Origin: CFX5 sp023384495
GTDB taxonomy: Bacteria > Chloroflexota > Anaerolineae > Caldilineales > Caldilineaceae
Length of the DNA: 64,000 bases
Reading direction: 5' to 3'
Assembly: GCA_048499455.1 (NCBI GenBank)
Contig: JASNZV010000001.1
Span: 806,001-870,000, forward strand
Shown: positions 1 through 8,230 of the stretch, one piece after another
How positions within the stretch are numbered: position 1 is the stretch's first letter
Layout: every line of letters starts with the position of its first letter
Notes under the pieces: generated by a model
Told to the model about the DNA's origin: nothing
Database searches by the model: none
The model's input: only the letters and a program-made list of their open reading frames with translations
Translations under genes and position numbers: made by a program

Positions 1-779
1 AGATGGGTCAACTCTACCGTGGCGTGCTGAAAGTCAAAGCGCATATACGACTCTTCGCGCGGTGAGAGCGCGCTGACGGTGATGTTGGCCATTGCGCCGC
101 TGGCAAAGCGCAGGTTGGCCATGGCCACATCCTCGACCTCGATGTCGCGGTCGAGCGCGCCGATCATGGCGCGCACCTCGCGCCATTCGCCCATGAGCCA
201 GAGCATGAAGTCGATGGCGTGGATGCCATGCCCCATGACGGTGCCGCCCAACTCGGTGGTCCACTTGCCGCGCCAGGGCACGGCGTAGTAGGCCGGCGCG
301 CGATACCAGGTGGTGAGTGTATTGACCACCAGCGGCTTGCCCAGTTCGCCCTGCTCGATCAGCCGCTTGAGGTGTTGCCCGCCCGAGCCAAAGCGCCACT
401 GAAAGACGCTGGCGCAGTAGTTGCCCGTGCGCGCCTCCGCCGCTTCGATGCGGTCCATCTCGGCCAGCGAGGCGCAGAGCGGCTTTTCGCAGAGCACCCA
501 TGCGCCCGCCTCCAGGCTCTGGATGATCAGGTCACAGTGCGTACCGGGGGGCGTTGCAATCTGCACCAGCGCGGGCCGCTCTTCCTGCAACATACGCTGC
601 GCATCGGTATAACGCCCGGGGATAGAGTAGGTCTCGCAAAAGGCGTCGACGCGGTCGGCGTCCACATCCACAGCGGCGACAACGTCTGTACGCCCGGCAG
701 CGCTCTGGTTGGCGCGCATGTGGGCGTGAGCAATGCCGCCCGTGCCGATGATGGCCGTGCGGGTCACGTTTTGGGTCAT
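1..779 (-). CDS. Gfo/Idh/MocA-family oxidoreductase (C-terminus cut by window edge)
   Basis: Reading the minus strand from ATG at 777-779 gives 259 codons that run off the window start without a stop. The N-terminus is a Rossmann fold with the GTGGIA nucleotide loop at about residues 12-17, and the family hallmark EKPL follows near residue 98. A GHGIHAIDF segment near residue 185 fits the substrate-side His/Asp of the family. Such enzymes use NAD(P)H to oxidise or reduce sugars, inositols or related compounds in the cytoplasm; the substrate cannot be read here. It is divergent from the sugar-acid dehydratase at 1027, which suggests a shared carbohydrate pathway (inference). An AGGACA ribosome site precedes the start. 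Confidence 0.9.
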   Translation of the reverse strand, partial: MTQNVTRTAIIGTGGIAHAHMRANQSAAGRTDVVAAVDVDADRVDAFCETYSIPGRYTDAQRMLQEERPALVQIATPPGTHCDLIIQSLEAGAWVLCEKPLCASLAEMDRIEAAEARTGNYCASVFQWRFGSGGQHLKRLIEQGELGKPLVVNTLTTWYRAPAYYAVPWRGKWTTELGGTVMGHGIHAIDFMLWLMGEWREVRAMIGALDRDIEVEDVAMANLRFASGAMANITVSALSPREESYMRFDFQHATVELTH

Positions 780-860
780 CGCATTGTGTCCTGTCTCGGA
801 AGCTGATAGAATGAGAGCCGGGCCGTCGATGCAGGCTTCGCTGCTTTTCTGGCCAGCATG

Positions 861-948
861 ATACTGAGCCCTGATTGAAAACCGGAGTAACTGGCAGGAG
901 CATGTATCTTCGCAAATTCCGGCTTTCAAAGCAATCGCACTATAGTAT
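861..948. repeat. Palindromic intergenic element, family A copy 1
   Basis: An imperfect inverted repeat of about 88 bp. The left end reads ATACTGAG and continues to TTGAAAACCGGAGT. The right end carries CCGGCTTTCAAAGCAA and closes with TATAGTAT. The centre has ATCTTCGCAAA, which recurs in copies 2 and 3 (9526, 21483). It lies in the divergent gap 780-1026, which otherwise shows no gene. No open reading frame or transposase is associated, so it resembles a non-autonomous MITE-like or REP-like element (inference). Confidence 0.75.
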
Positions 949-1026
949 ACCGCGAGAACAGTAGTACCCAAAGGCAGCAAAGCCAGACACGCGGTTACAA
1001 GCTCATAGGAACCAGCGAAGGTCAAC

Positions 1027-2226
1027 ATGAACATTGAACAGATTCGCACCATTCACTTTGCCACCTTTCCCAACATCACCTTTCTCGAACTGGTGACCGA
1101 CACCGGCCTCGTGGGGCTGGGCGAAACCTATTACACGCCGCGCGCGGTCACCGCCTACCTTGAAGAGGTGCTCGCCCCCATGCTGCTGGACGCCGATCCA
1201 CTGCAAATCGAGCCATTTTGGCGGCGGGCATATGATGGCTCGCATGTCTATGGCAACAAAGGGCTGGAGATGCGCTGCCTGGCCGCGGTGGACATTGCCC
1301 TGTGGGACCTGTTGGGCCAGCATCTGGGTCAGCCCGTCTGGCAGGTGTTGGGGGGCAACAGCCACCCCGACGGCGTGCTCGTCTACAACACGTGCGCCCA
1401 GGCCGGCTATGCACAGGGCACCCCCGGCATTCGCCGCCAGCAGCCCTATGTGATCCCCAGCCAGTATCGCGACTACGACGCCTGGCATGAAGACGCCGGC
1501 GAACTGGCCAAATCTTTGCTGACGATGGGGATCACGGCCATGAAGATCTGGCCGTTCGACCCCTTTGCGCTCACCAACCGGGGGCAGACCATCTCGTGGC
1601 GCGACGTGGAAGCGGGGCTGCGGCCGTGGAAACAGATCCGCGACGCGGTGGGGCTGGAGATGGATGTGATCCTCGAAGGGCATGGCTACTGGGCGTTGCA
1701 GCCGGCGCGGCGCATTGTAGAGGCGCTGGAACCCTACAAGCCCGCGCTCATCGAAGACCTGATGAAGTCCGACAACCCGCACACGCTGGCCCAACTGCGC
1801 GCGGCCACGCAGACGCCGATTGTCGCCAGCGAGTTGCTCATGAACCGCTATGCCGTGCAAGAGATGATCGCCGCCGGCGCCTGCGACGTGGTGATGACCG
1901 ACATCGCCTGGGCGGGGGGCATCACCGAGTCGCGCAAGATCGCGATCCTGGCCGACACGCACAACCTGGGTGTGATCTTCCACGACTGCACCGGCCCTGT
2001 GACGCTGGCTGCCGCGCTCCATCTAGGCGCGCACTGCACAAACACGTGGATGCAAGAGATTGTGCGCGATTACACGCTGGGCTTTTACCGGGAACTGGTC
2101 GACCATCCCTTTGCGGTGGAAAACGGACGGATGAAGCCGCCCATGCGGCCCGGCCTGGGTATGATGTTGCGCGAGGACGCCCTGGCGCGTACAGACTGCA
2201 CGGTGCGCGTGCTGGCCGGTGTGTGA
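1027..2226 (+). CDS. Enolase-superfamily sugar-acid dehydratase (mandelate racemase/muconate lactonizing type)
   Basis: A 399-residue protein with the two-domain plan of the mandelate racemase subgroup: an N-terminal capping domain, then a TIM barrel. Visible barrel signatures are AMKIWPFD (KxK-like catalytic strand, about residue 180), the strand-end acids in ILEGHGYW, IEDLMKSDN and ASELLMNRY, and HDCTGPV near residue 320 carrying the probable catalytic His. Members abstract the alpha proton of a carboxylate with Mg2+, usually dehydrating an aldonate or galactarate-type acid. The exact substrate is not readable. trmFO follows after about 20 bp in the same direction. The divergent Gfo/Idh gene fits a sugar catabolic role (inference). 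Confidence 0.85.
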   Translation: MNIEQIRTIHFATFPNITFLELVTDTGLVGLGETYYTPRAVTAYLEEVLAPMLLDADPLQIEPFWRRAYDGSHVYGNKGLEMRCLAAVDIALWDLLGQHLGQPVWQVLGGNSHPDGVLVYNTCAQAGYAQGTPGIRRQQPYVIPSQYRDYDAWHEDAGELAKSLLTMGITAMKIWPFDPFALTNRGQTISWRDVEAGLRPWKQIRDAVGLEMDVILEGHGYWALQPARRIVEALEPYKPALIEDLMKSDNPHTLAQLRAATQTPIVASELLMNRYAVQEMIAAGACDVVMTDIAWAGGITESRKIAILADTHNLGVIFHDCTGPVTLAAALHLGAHCTNTWMQEIVRDYTLGFYRELVDHPFAVENGRMKPPMRPGLGMMLREDALARTDCTVRVLAGV

Positions 2227-2247
2227 GCTGTGGGGGTGAAGGAAAGG

Positions 2248-3618
2248 ATGACCATGCAGGAACCTACGACAATCATCGGCGGTGGGCTGGCCGGCGTCGA
2301 AGCGGCCTGGCAGCTTGCCGAGCGCGGCTTGCGCGTGCGCCTCTATGAGATGCGCCCCGTTCGCTCCACCGAGGCCCATGTGACCGACCGGCTGGCCGAG
2401 CTGGTCTGCAGCAACTCCATGGGCAGCACCCTGCCCGATCGGGCGTTGGGCATCTTGAAAAATGAACTGCTGCGCATGGGCAGCCTCATCATCCGCACGG
2501 CGTATGCCCATGCGCTACCCGCCGGCAGCGCGCTGGCGGTGGGCCGCGAGGAGTTTGCCGAGGCGGTGACGGCGGCGATTGGCGGCCACCCCAACATCGA
2601 ATTGGTGCGCAGCGAGGTGACGGCGATCCCCGATGGGCCAACGATCATTGCAACGGGGCCGCTCACCAGCCCGGCGCTGACGGCGCAGATCCAGGCGTTG
2701 ACGGGGCAGCAGCATCTCTATTTCTATGACGCCATGGCGCCGATTGTCCATGCCGAGAGCATCGACATGACGGTTGCCTTTCGTCAGAGCCGGTATGACC
2801 GCGATTCGGCAGCAACGGCGGGCGCCAGCAACGAAGAGGCAGGCGACTATATCAACTGCCCCATGAACAAAGAGGAGTACGAAACCTTTGTCGACGCGGT
2901 GTTGGCTGCGCCGAAGACGCAGTTGCGCGAGTTTGAAAAGGAGCTGGAGCGCTATTTCGAGGGCTGTATGCCGATTGAGGTGTTGGCGAGCCGGGGCATG
3001 AAGGCGCTGGCCTTTGGCCCCATGCGCCCGGTGGGGCTGACCGACCCGCGCACCGGTCGTCGCCCCTATGCAGTGGTGCAACTGCGGCAAGACAACGTAG
3101 CCGGCACGCTCTACAACCTGGTCGGTTTTCAGACCAACATCAAGTGGGGCGCACAGGAGGAGGTGTTGCGCCTCATCCCTGGTCTGCAACAGGCCGAGTT
3201 TGTGCGCCTGGGGCAGATGCACCGCAACACCTTTATCAACAGCCCGACGGTGTTACGGCCCACGCTGCAACACCGCGAGCGCGAGAATCTCTTCTTTGCC
3301 GGGCAGATCACGGGCACAGAGGGCTATGTGGGCAGCACCATGGGTGGGCTGATCGCCGGGGTGAACATGGCGTGGCTCCTCTGTGGGCAGCCGCCGCTGA
3401 CCCTGCCGCCAACGACCATGACCGGCGCGCTGCTCCATTACATCACGCACGCCGAGCCCAAACATTTCCAGCCCATGAAGGCCAATATGGGGCTGCTGCC
3501 CGAACTCTCGCTGCCTGTCCGCGATAAAGCCAAAAAGAACGCCGCCCTGGCCCAGCGCGCTCACGAGGATTTGGAGCGACGGCTGACCGAGGCGGCGTTT
3601 GAGGCGTTGAGCGAGTAA
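2248..3618 (+). CDS. trmFO: Methylenetetrahydrofolate-tRNA-(uracil-5-)-methyltransferase TrmFO
   Basis: A protein of about 456 residues with an N-terminal FAD-binding IIGGGLAGVEAAW motif. It carries both family cysteines: VCSNSMGS (about C54) and YINCPMN (about C204), matching the catalytic pair known from Bacillus TrmFO. The enzyme makes ribothymidine-54 in tRNA using methylene-THF and FAD. The conserved C-terminal block GYVGSTMGGLIAG near residue 370 is present. Two in-frame ATGs, 2248 and 2254, follow GGAAAGG at 2241-2247, and either could be the start. A GTG at 2230 is also open but lies upstream of that ribosome site. It ends 12 bp from the stop of the opposing gene. Confidence 0.95.
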   Translation: MTMQEPTTIIGGGLAGVEAAWQLAERGLRVRLYEMRPVRSTEAHVTDRLAELVCSNSMGSTLPDRALGILKNELLRMGSLIIRTAYAHALPAGSALAVGREEFAEAVTAAIGGHPNIELVRSEVTAIPDGPTIIATGPLTSPALTAQIQALTGQQHLYFYDAMAPIVHAESIDMTVAFRQSRYDRDSAATAGASNEEAGDYINCPMNKEEYETFVDAVLAAPKTQLREFEKELERYFEGCMPIEVLASRGMKALAFGPMRPVGLTDPRTGRRPYAVVQLRQDNVAGTLYNLVGFQTNIKWGAQEEVLRLIPGLQQAEFVRLGQMHRNTFINSPTVLRPTLQHRERENLFFAGQITGTEGYVGSTMGGLIAGVNMAWLLCGQPPLTLPPTTMTGALLHYITHAEPKHFQPMKANMGLLPELSLPVRDKAKKNAALAQRAHEDLERRLTEAAFEALSE

Positions 3619-3630
3619 AATCTAGTAAGG

Positions 3631-4533
3631 CTAGTCGTTCGCCAGGAAACAGCGATTGATATAGCGGTTGTTAATCTGGATCTTCACATCATCGAAATAG
3701 ATGTTCGAGTTGAGCGCGGCGGGCGAGTGCGCCTGGAGCAAGACCATGAACTGCCCGGTAGGGCCAGCGGTGACGGTGTGCGTCATCTCGGCCCAGCGCC
3801 CGCGTACATAACCGTTGACATACTCGGCCACATCGCCGGTGGCGTCCGGCTTGATCCCCAACGAGGCCCAGTCGAGCGGCTTGCCGCCGTGATCAAAGAT
3901 CAGATATTTGACGCTCACCGTCACGGTGGCGCCGGGGCGGGCGTTGAACAGAGGGCTGCCAAAACCGGCGGCATAGGGCTGGCTGCTGGCGATCTTGGCC
4001 GAATGCTGATTGCCCGCATAGTACCGTCCGGGACCGACAACACGTTCTTGGGCAAAGACCACATTGGCGCTGCGATAGACGTGATTATCCACCGCAAACG
4101 GCGCCCAGCCTCCATACCAATTGGTTGCAATGTCGGCCAGGCGTGGCGCCGACCATTGGGGACGCCGATTGAAGTCATTGCACACATTGTCCTCGATGAA
4201 GAGCGTCAAGCCGCTGCCCGTCTCCGTCTCTACGTGGTGAATACCGCGGCCCGGCGCTTCTTGGCCGCGTCCGTCGTTGAACGCTGCGGCTTCCAACGCG
4301 GCGGCAGGGGGAGATTCCAGATGGTCGGCGATGATGGCGGGGTCGATGAGTACTGGATGTGGGATAGCCGGTGGGCTGAGACGAGGGCCGACAATCGGGG
4401 TGGGCAGCGGTGCGTCTGCCCGCGCAATCGGCGCCAAAACCATAAATAAGAGCGCAGCTAATAGTAGATAAGCGCCGCGCAGACGAGGACGGATAGAACG
4501 AATAACATAGGTGCTCGAAGTGAGTTGCGTCAA
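3631..4533 (-). CDS. Secreted protein of unknown function, possible carbohydrate-binding fold
   Basis: A 300-residue protein with an Arg-rich N-terminus, a hydrophobic stretch at about 20-36 and an AR-ADA cleavage-like site, so probably exported. The remainder has no motif I can name. The last 100 residues alternate short beta strands with Asp/Asn/Gly loops and end YFDDVKIQINNRY, reminiscent of jelly-roll carbohydrate-binding modules (weak inference). The start is a TTG at 4531-4533, chosen because AAAGGAG sits 7 bases upstream. It is downstream of the SH3 lipoprotein gene in the same direction, in the ECF sigma/DUF5667 block. Confidence 0.7.
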   Translation of the reverse strand: MTQLTSSTYVIRSIRPRLRGAYLLLAALLFMVLAPIARADAPLPTPIVGPRLSPPAIPHPVLIDPAIIADHLESPPAAALEAAAFNDGRGQEAPGRGIHHVETETGSGLTLFIEDNVCNDFNRRPQWSAPRLADIATNWYGGWAPFAVDNHVYRSANVVFAQERVVGPGRYYAGNQHSAKIASSQPYAAGFGSPLFNARPGATVTVSVKYLIFDHGGKPLDWASLGIKPDATGDVAEYVNGYVRGRWAEMTHTVTAGPTGQFMVLLQAHSPAALNSNIYFDDVKIQINNRYINRCFLAND

Positions 4534-4599
4534 GCGATTACTCCTTTCAAAATAGATCGACCTGGATCAAATGGCGCCATTGCCATTGTGTGGGTCTCG

Positions 4600-5667
4600 C
4601 TAACGCCTCTTTTCGACAAAGAGCAATTCGGCGGTGGTCTCCACCAGCTTTTGCTCTAGCGTCTCGTAATCGCCAAAATAGGCTCGCTCGTAAGATTCTC
4701 CCTCGTATTCACCGGTGAAGAGCCATCGCTTGTTGTACGAGAGATAGACAAGCATGCCAGTCTGCACATCATGGCAGGTATTGCCTTCATAGACGGTCGT
4801 CCAACCACCGCCTTCTTCAATTTCGACTTCGTGTGGGCCTGAACAATAGACCGCCGCGGCCCGTTCGTCCTGCAAGGTAAAGACCCCATTGGCCCGCCCA
4901 GGCTCGCGGCCTAGCCAGTAACTATAGAGAAAATTGTCTTGGTATTCGCCCGTGCGCTCCTTTCCTGAATATTGATTCACTTCGAAAACCCAGGTATCGG
5001 TGTCAAAGCAGGCATCGTCCCACGTCACCTGATGTTCAATCGGCAGCAATTGTTGATTGGCGGCCCGCGTAACTTGCGCCTGCACGGTCGCCGTACACTG
5101 AGCCACCTCGCAGCGCTCAGAGCCGCACTCCCAGTTCACGGCCCATTCGGCGGCCAAATCGGCGGTAAAGACCGGGCGCGTGATGCCGACTGCCTCATCC
5201 TCACCGGCCAGCCGCACAACCGAGTCGGCGATCCACCCATCCTCATCCTGATCGGCGTCGTCGGCAATCGGATTGCCATCAGCCCCGATACGGATGCAAC
5301 AGATCTGCCACCAGGTGTTGTCTTCGCTCCTGCCCACCACCTCATAGGCTTCCCCCGGATTGGCCTTCCCCACAATGGGAAAGTCTGTGGCGGGGCCGCC
5401 ACGAATATTGGCGCGTGAGCCTTGTGTGGCGATGACAATGCTCAGATCAGGCTGGGTAGTGGGCGCAGGTGTGGGCAGAACATACGCGTCCAAATTGGCG
5501 ATAGCGCCATTGAATGCATCAACTTGAGGCCTGGCGTTTGCCGGCGCTACCGGAAGGGTGCAGGCCCCCAGTGCTACGCCAGTGACCAACAAGCCAAGTA
5601 GAACGGCAATTCGGCGTACAAGGGTGGACAAAGGGGTGAGCATGCGACCGGTGGGTGTGTCCATCAT
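4600..5667 (-). CDS. Lipoprotein with bacterial SH3 domain
   Basis: A protein of about 355 residues. The N-terminus has RR, a hydrophobic run and a lipobox LGAC, so it should be lipid-anchored on the outer face of the membrane. An SH3b-type domain follows at about residues 75-150: SRANIRGGPATDFPIVG, then WWQICC and GWIADSVVRL. Such domains usually bind cell-wall peptides. The C-terminal 200 residues are Cys- and Tyr-containing and unrecognised. The start is uncertain: ATGs at 5667, 5664 and 5643 all retain the signal region and none has a clear ribosome site. An open TTG at 5730 would place extra residues before the signal and is less likely. Its position beside the ECF/DUF5667 pair suggests envelope function (inference). 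Confidence 0.8.
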   Translation of the reverse strand: MMDTPTGRMLTPLSTLVRRIAVLLGLLVTGVALGACTLPVAPANARPQVDAFNGAIANLDAYVLPTPAPTTQPDLSIVIATQGSRANIRGGPATDFPIVGKANPGEAYEVVGRSEDNTWWQICCIRIGADGNPIADDADQDEDGWIADSVVRLAGEDEAVGITRPVFTADLAAEWAVNWECGSERCEVAQCTATVQAQVTRAANQQLLPIEHQVTWDDACFDTDTWVFEVNQYSGKERTGEYQDNFLYSYWLGREPGRANGVFTLQDERAAAVYCSGPHEVEIEEGGGWTTVYEGNTCHDVQTGMLVYLSYNKRWLFTGEYEGESYERAYFGDYETLEQKLVETTAELLFVEKRR

Positions 5668-5818
5668 AGCGTTATAATTTGTGGCGTCCTGAACTTGCCC
5701 GGTGGCTTGATATGGGCAGTTTACGGGCAACTGAATCTAGAATTTGGCCAGTATATCATAAACGGACGGAGGCGGCAAACGGGTTCAAAGATAAGGATGT
5801 AAAAAAGTACTAAGGATG

Positions 5819-7468
5819 TCACTCTTCATGACGGAGGCGCGTTGCCCACGGGGTGGGTGCGGCATTGGCCTGCTCCGGCGCGTGGGTCGCGGCCACTTCG
5901 GGCGTCGGCGTGTCGGAAGAGGGATCGGGGCTGTCTGCCGATGGCGCAGTCTCGGTGGCCGTGGCAGACGGCTCCACAGGGGTCGTCGGCTCGCTCGGCG
6001 GGCTTTGTGTGGGTGTCGGCGTCACGGTCACAACCAGCGTTTCCCACACCTCAGGTGTCTGCGTCCAGCGCGGGGTCAGAGTGGGCGTCGACGTGAGTGT
6101 CTCGGTCGGTAGCGGCTCCCCCTGCCCAATCGGCGTTTCCGTCGCTGTGGGTGTCGCAACACTGGTTATGGTAACCGTTACCGTTGGGGTTTCACCGATC
6201 TCGATCGTGGCGGTGACCGTTGCCGTGGATGTGATGGTGAGCGTAATCGTCGGCGTGAGCGTACGCGTCGGTGTATTGGTCGCGCTGGGCAACGCCGTCC
6301 AGGTTGCTGTCGGTTGCGTGGTGGGCGTTGCCGACGGCGCTATCGTTGGCGTCGGATTGCGCGCGCCACCGTTGTCGGAATCAGTCTGCTTTGGTGGGTC
6401 GACGGCGGGGCGTTCTGTGGCGGTGGGGGCCTCGTTTTCCGGCGCCGATTGCAGTGGCCTGGGTGTTGCCGTGGCCGGCGCCTGCGCAAGCGTCGGCGTT
6501 GGCGTTGGCAGGGGGATAAAACCGCTTGGGCTGGTTGGTGTAGCGGTATCGGTTGTGGGCGCTGCGCCCGCTTCGCGGTCGACCGGCGCGGAGGGTGTGT
6601 CGATGGCCGTTGCCGTCTCGGTGGGCAGGGTTGGCGTCGGCAGGGCCAACACTGTGGGTTCCAGCGGCTCAGTGGCGGCGGCTTCGACCACTGCGATGAC
6701 GCGTCCCAGCGTGGCGACGGTTGTGACGGTTGCGCCCTCACTGGGCTGAACCGCAGCCAGCTCAACCAGCCACTGGTCGAAGAAGCGCTGGCGTTCGCTA
6801 GAAGGCAGGGCCGCGCTGGCGTCCAGCGCGCGCTGAAGCTGTTGCTCCACCGCAGCAACCAGCGTGGGGTCCATCTGCCCTTGGCGGGACAACAGGTCAA
6901 GTTCATGCAGGCGTCGCTGGACCTGGCGGGCATGCCAGAGGGCTTCTTGCCCCCCCAGTGTCATCAGGTAGCCCTGCATGCGTTCGCCTGTCAGTTTAAC
7001 GGGATGGAGCAGCGAACCTGGCGCGCTGTTTGCAATGTTCCGGCCGGTGGTAATGATCGCCATGAGAACCAGCGCCGCCACCAATACGTGGCTCCAGCGC
7101 GCCACGACGACAAATGGCCGCGCGATGGAGCGGGGCATTCTGGCGTGGCGCGCCGGCTCGTAAGCGGGCGCCTCGATAGGCGGGTAGGAGGGGGGCAACG
7201 GCTCTTGGCCCAACTGTGCATCCGGTTGGTTTAGAAACGACTCGTGTAACCGTTGATGATAGAGCGCCTGCGCCGCAACGGCTGCGCGCGCTCGCGCAAA
7301 AGCGGCCAGGGGCATCTGCGCGGGTGGGCTCATACGCAAGCGGGCAGCCATCCGTAGAATGGGCGCCAACTCGTGCGCGTGTGTGGGGTAATGGCGAAGA
7401 CATTCTTCCACGCTGGCGCCTCGATCAATGTCATCAAGGCAGCGAGCTAGTACTTCATCAAAGGGCAT
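5819..7468 (-). CDS. DUF5667-type membrane protein, candidate regulator of the adjacent ECF sigma factor
   Basis: A 549-residue protein. Residues 1-110 form a cytoplasmic-looking domain beginning LARCLDDI with HYPTHAHEL, a pattern common in Chloroflexota sigma-associated proteins. One membrane segment lies at about 121-142. A helical DUF5667-like domain (about 150-265, GSLLHPVKLTGERMQ then WHARQVQRRL) follows, and then a roughly 270-residue Thr/Pro-rich low-complexity tail. This topology matches an anti-sigma or sensor protein with an extracytoplasmic tail. No zinc-binding ZAS motif is visible. The sigma gene ends 71 bp upstream on the same strand, so the two are probably co-transcribed. The anti-sigma role is inference from context. 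Confidence 0.82.
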   Translation of the reverse strand: MPFDEVLARCLDDIDRGASVEECLRHYPTHAHELAPILRMAARLRMSPPAQMPLAAFARARAAVAAQALYHQRLHESFLNQPDAQLGQEPLPPSYPPIEAPAYEPARHARMPRSIARPFVVVARWSHVLVAALVLMAIITTGRNIANSAPGSLLHPVKLTGERMQGYLMTLGGQEALWHARQVQRRLHELDLLSRQGQMDPTLVAAVEQQLQRALDASAALPSSERQRFFDQWLVELAAVQPSEGATVTTVATLGRVIAVVEAAATEPLEPTVLALPTPTLPTETATAIDTPSAPVDREAGAAPTTDTATPTSPSGFIPLPTPTPTLAQAPATATPRPLQSAPENEAPTATERPAVDPPKQTDSDNGGARNPTPTIAPSATPTTQPTATWTALPSATNTPTRTLTPTITLTITSTATVTATIEIGETPTVTVTITSVATPTATETPIGQGEPLPTETLTSTPTLTPRWTQTPEVWETLVVTVTPTPTQSPPSEPTTPVEPSATATETAPSADSPDPSSDTPTPEVAATHAPEQANAAPTPWATRLRHEE

Positions 7469-7539
7469 GAACCCTCACTTTGACTCCAGATAGATTGACT
7501 GCAAACAGAAGGTGATTCATCGAGATGAGGCGGCAATTC

Positions 7540-8124
7540 TCATTCTCGGCTGAGATGACGCCGCAGGCTCTCTAGAGAACGATGTTGTAAGGCTTTCACC
7601 GCACCTTCGGTCTTCTCCATAATTTGGGCAGTCTCAGCGATACTAAAGCCCTCAACAAAGCGTAACAGAATGACTTGACGTTGCTGTTCATTGAGCAGTT
7701 GTAGCTTTTCCAGAACATGCTCGAAGTCGATCCGTTCTTCAACGGCCTCGCTCATCGACTGGCCACTGGGCATCATCTCGGCAACGGAGATGGGGACGTG
7801 GCGGCGCTGCTTTTGCCGGCGCAGCACATCGATCATTTTGTTGTGCGCTAGCCGGTAAAACCAGGCCGTAAAGATCGCAGCATTGTCTTTGGGGGCGATC
7901 TGATATTGATGGATTTTTTCGATCAACCGCAAGAACACTTGAGCTGTTACCTCCTCAGCGGCGCCGGTATTACCAAGTCGCACTGTCAAATACCGATAGA
8001 TCCGGTCGGCGTACAGCAGATAGAGACCATCAAACGCCTCCGGGTCGGCATGTTGTTGCGCTCGCTGGATCAACGCGACCAACGTGGTTTCATCAATTCG
8101 AGCATCGCGTTGGATGTCTGTCAT
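7540..8124 (-). CDS. RNA polymerase ECF-type sigma-70 factor
   Basis: About 194 residues. Region 2 runs from DPEAFDGLYLLYADRIYRYL through the AEEVTAQVFLRLIE and AWFYRLAHNKMIDVLRR core-binding and -10 recognition helices. Region 4 (LNEQQRQVILLRFVEGFSIAE, then EKTEGAVKALQHRSLESLRR) holds the helix-turn-helix for -35 binding. There is no region 1 or 3, so it is an ECF factor. ATG 8124 is chosen; an upstream GTG at 8145 is open but neither has a strong ribosome site. The DUF5667 protein encoded just downstream is its likely partner. The regulon is unknown; the lipoprotein and secreted protein further downstream are candidates. Confidence 0.93.
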   Translation of the reverse strand: MTDIQRDARIDETTLVALIQRAQQHADPEAFDGLYLLYADRIYRYLTVRLGNTGAAEEVTAQVFLRLIEKIHQYQIAPKDNAAIFTAWFYRLAHNKMIDVLRRQKQRRHVPISVAEMMPSGQSMSEAVEERIDFEHVLEKLQLLNEQQRQVILLRFVEGFSIAETAQIMEKTEGAVKALQHRSLESLRRHLSRE

Positions 8125-8230
8125 GCGCTGACTCTGATGCCACAAATGCTATACGGTGTAGGTAAACAGCAGGATACGGGCATTATTAGAAATCATCTCA
8201 GAACCGACATGATGACCGGTGGGCCTCGAT

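Noticed and set aside
5853..6749. A 298-codon plus-strand frame rich in Val/Gly
   Set aside because: It is the antisense of the Thr/Pro-rich tail of the DUF5667 protein; its low-complexity composition is explained by that repeat-like coding sequence and there is no ribosome site.
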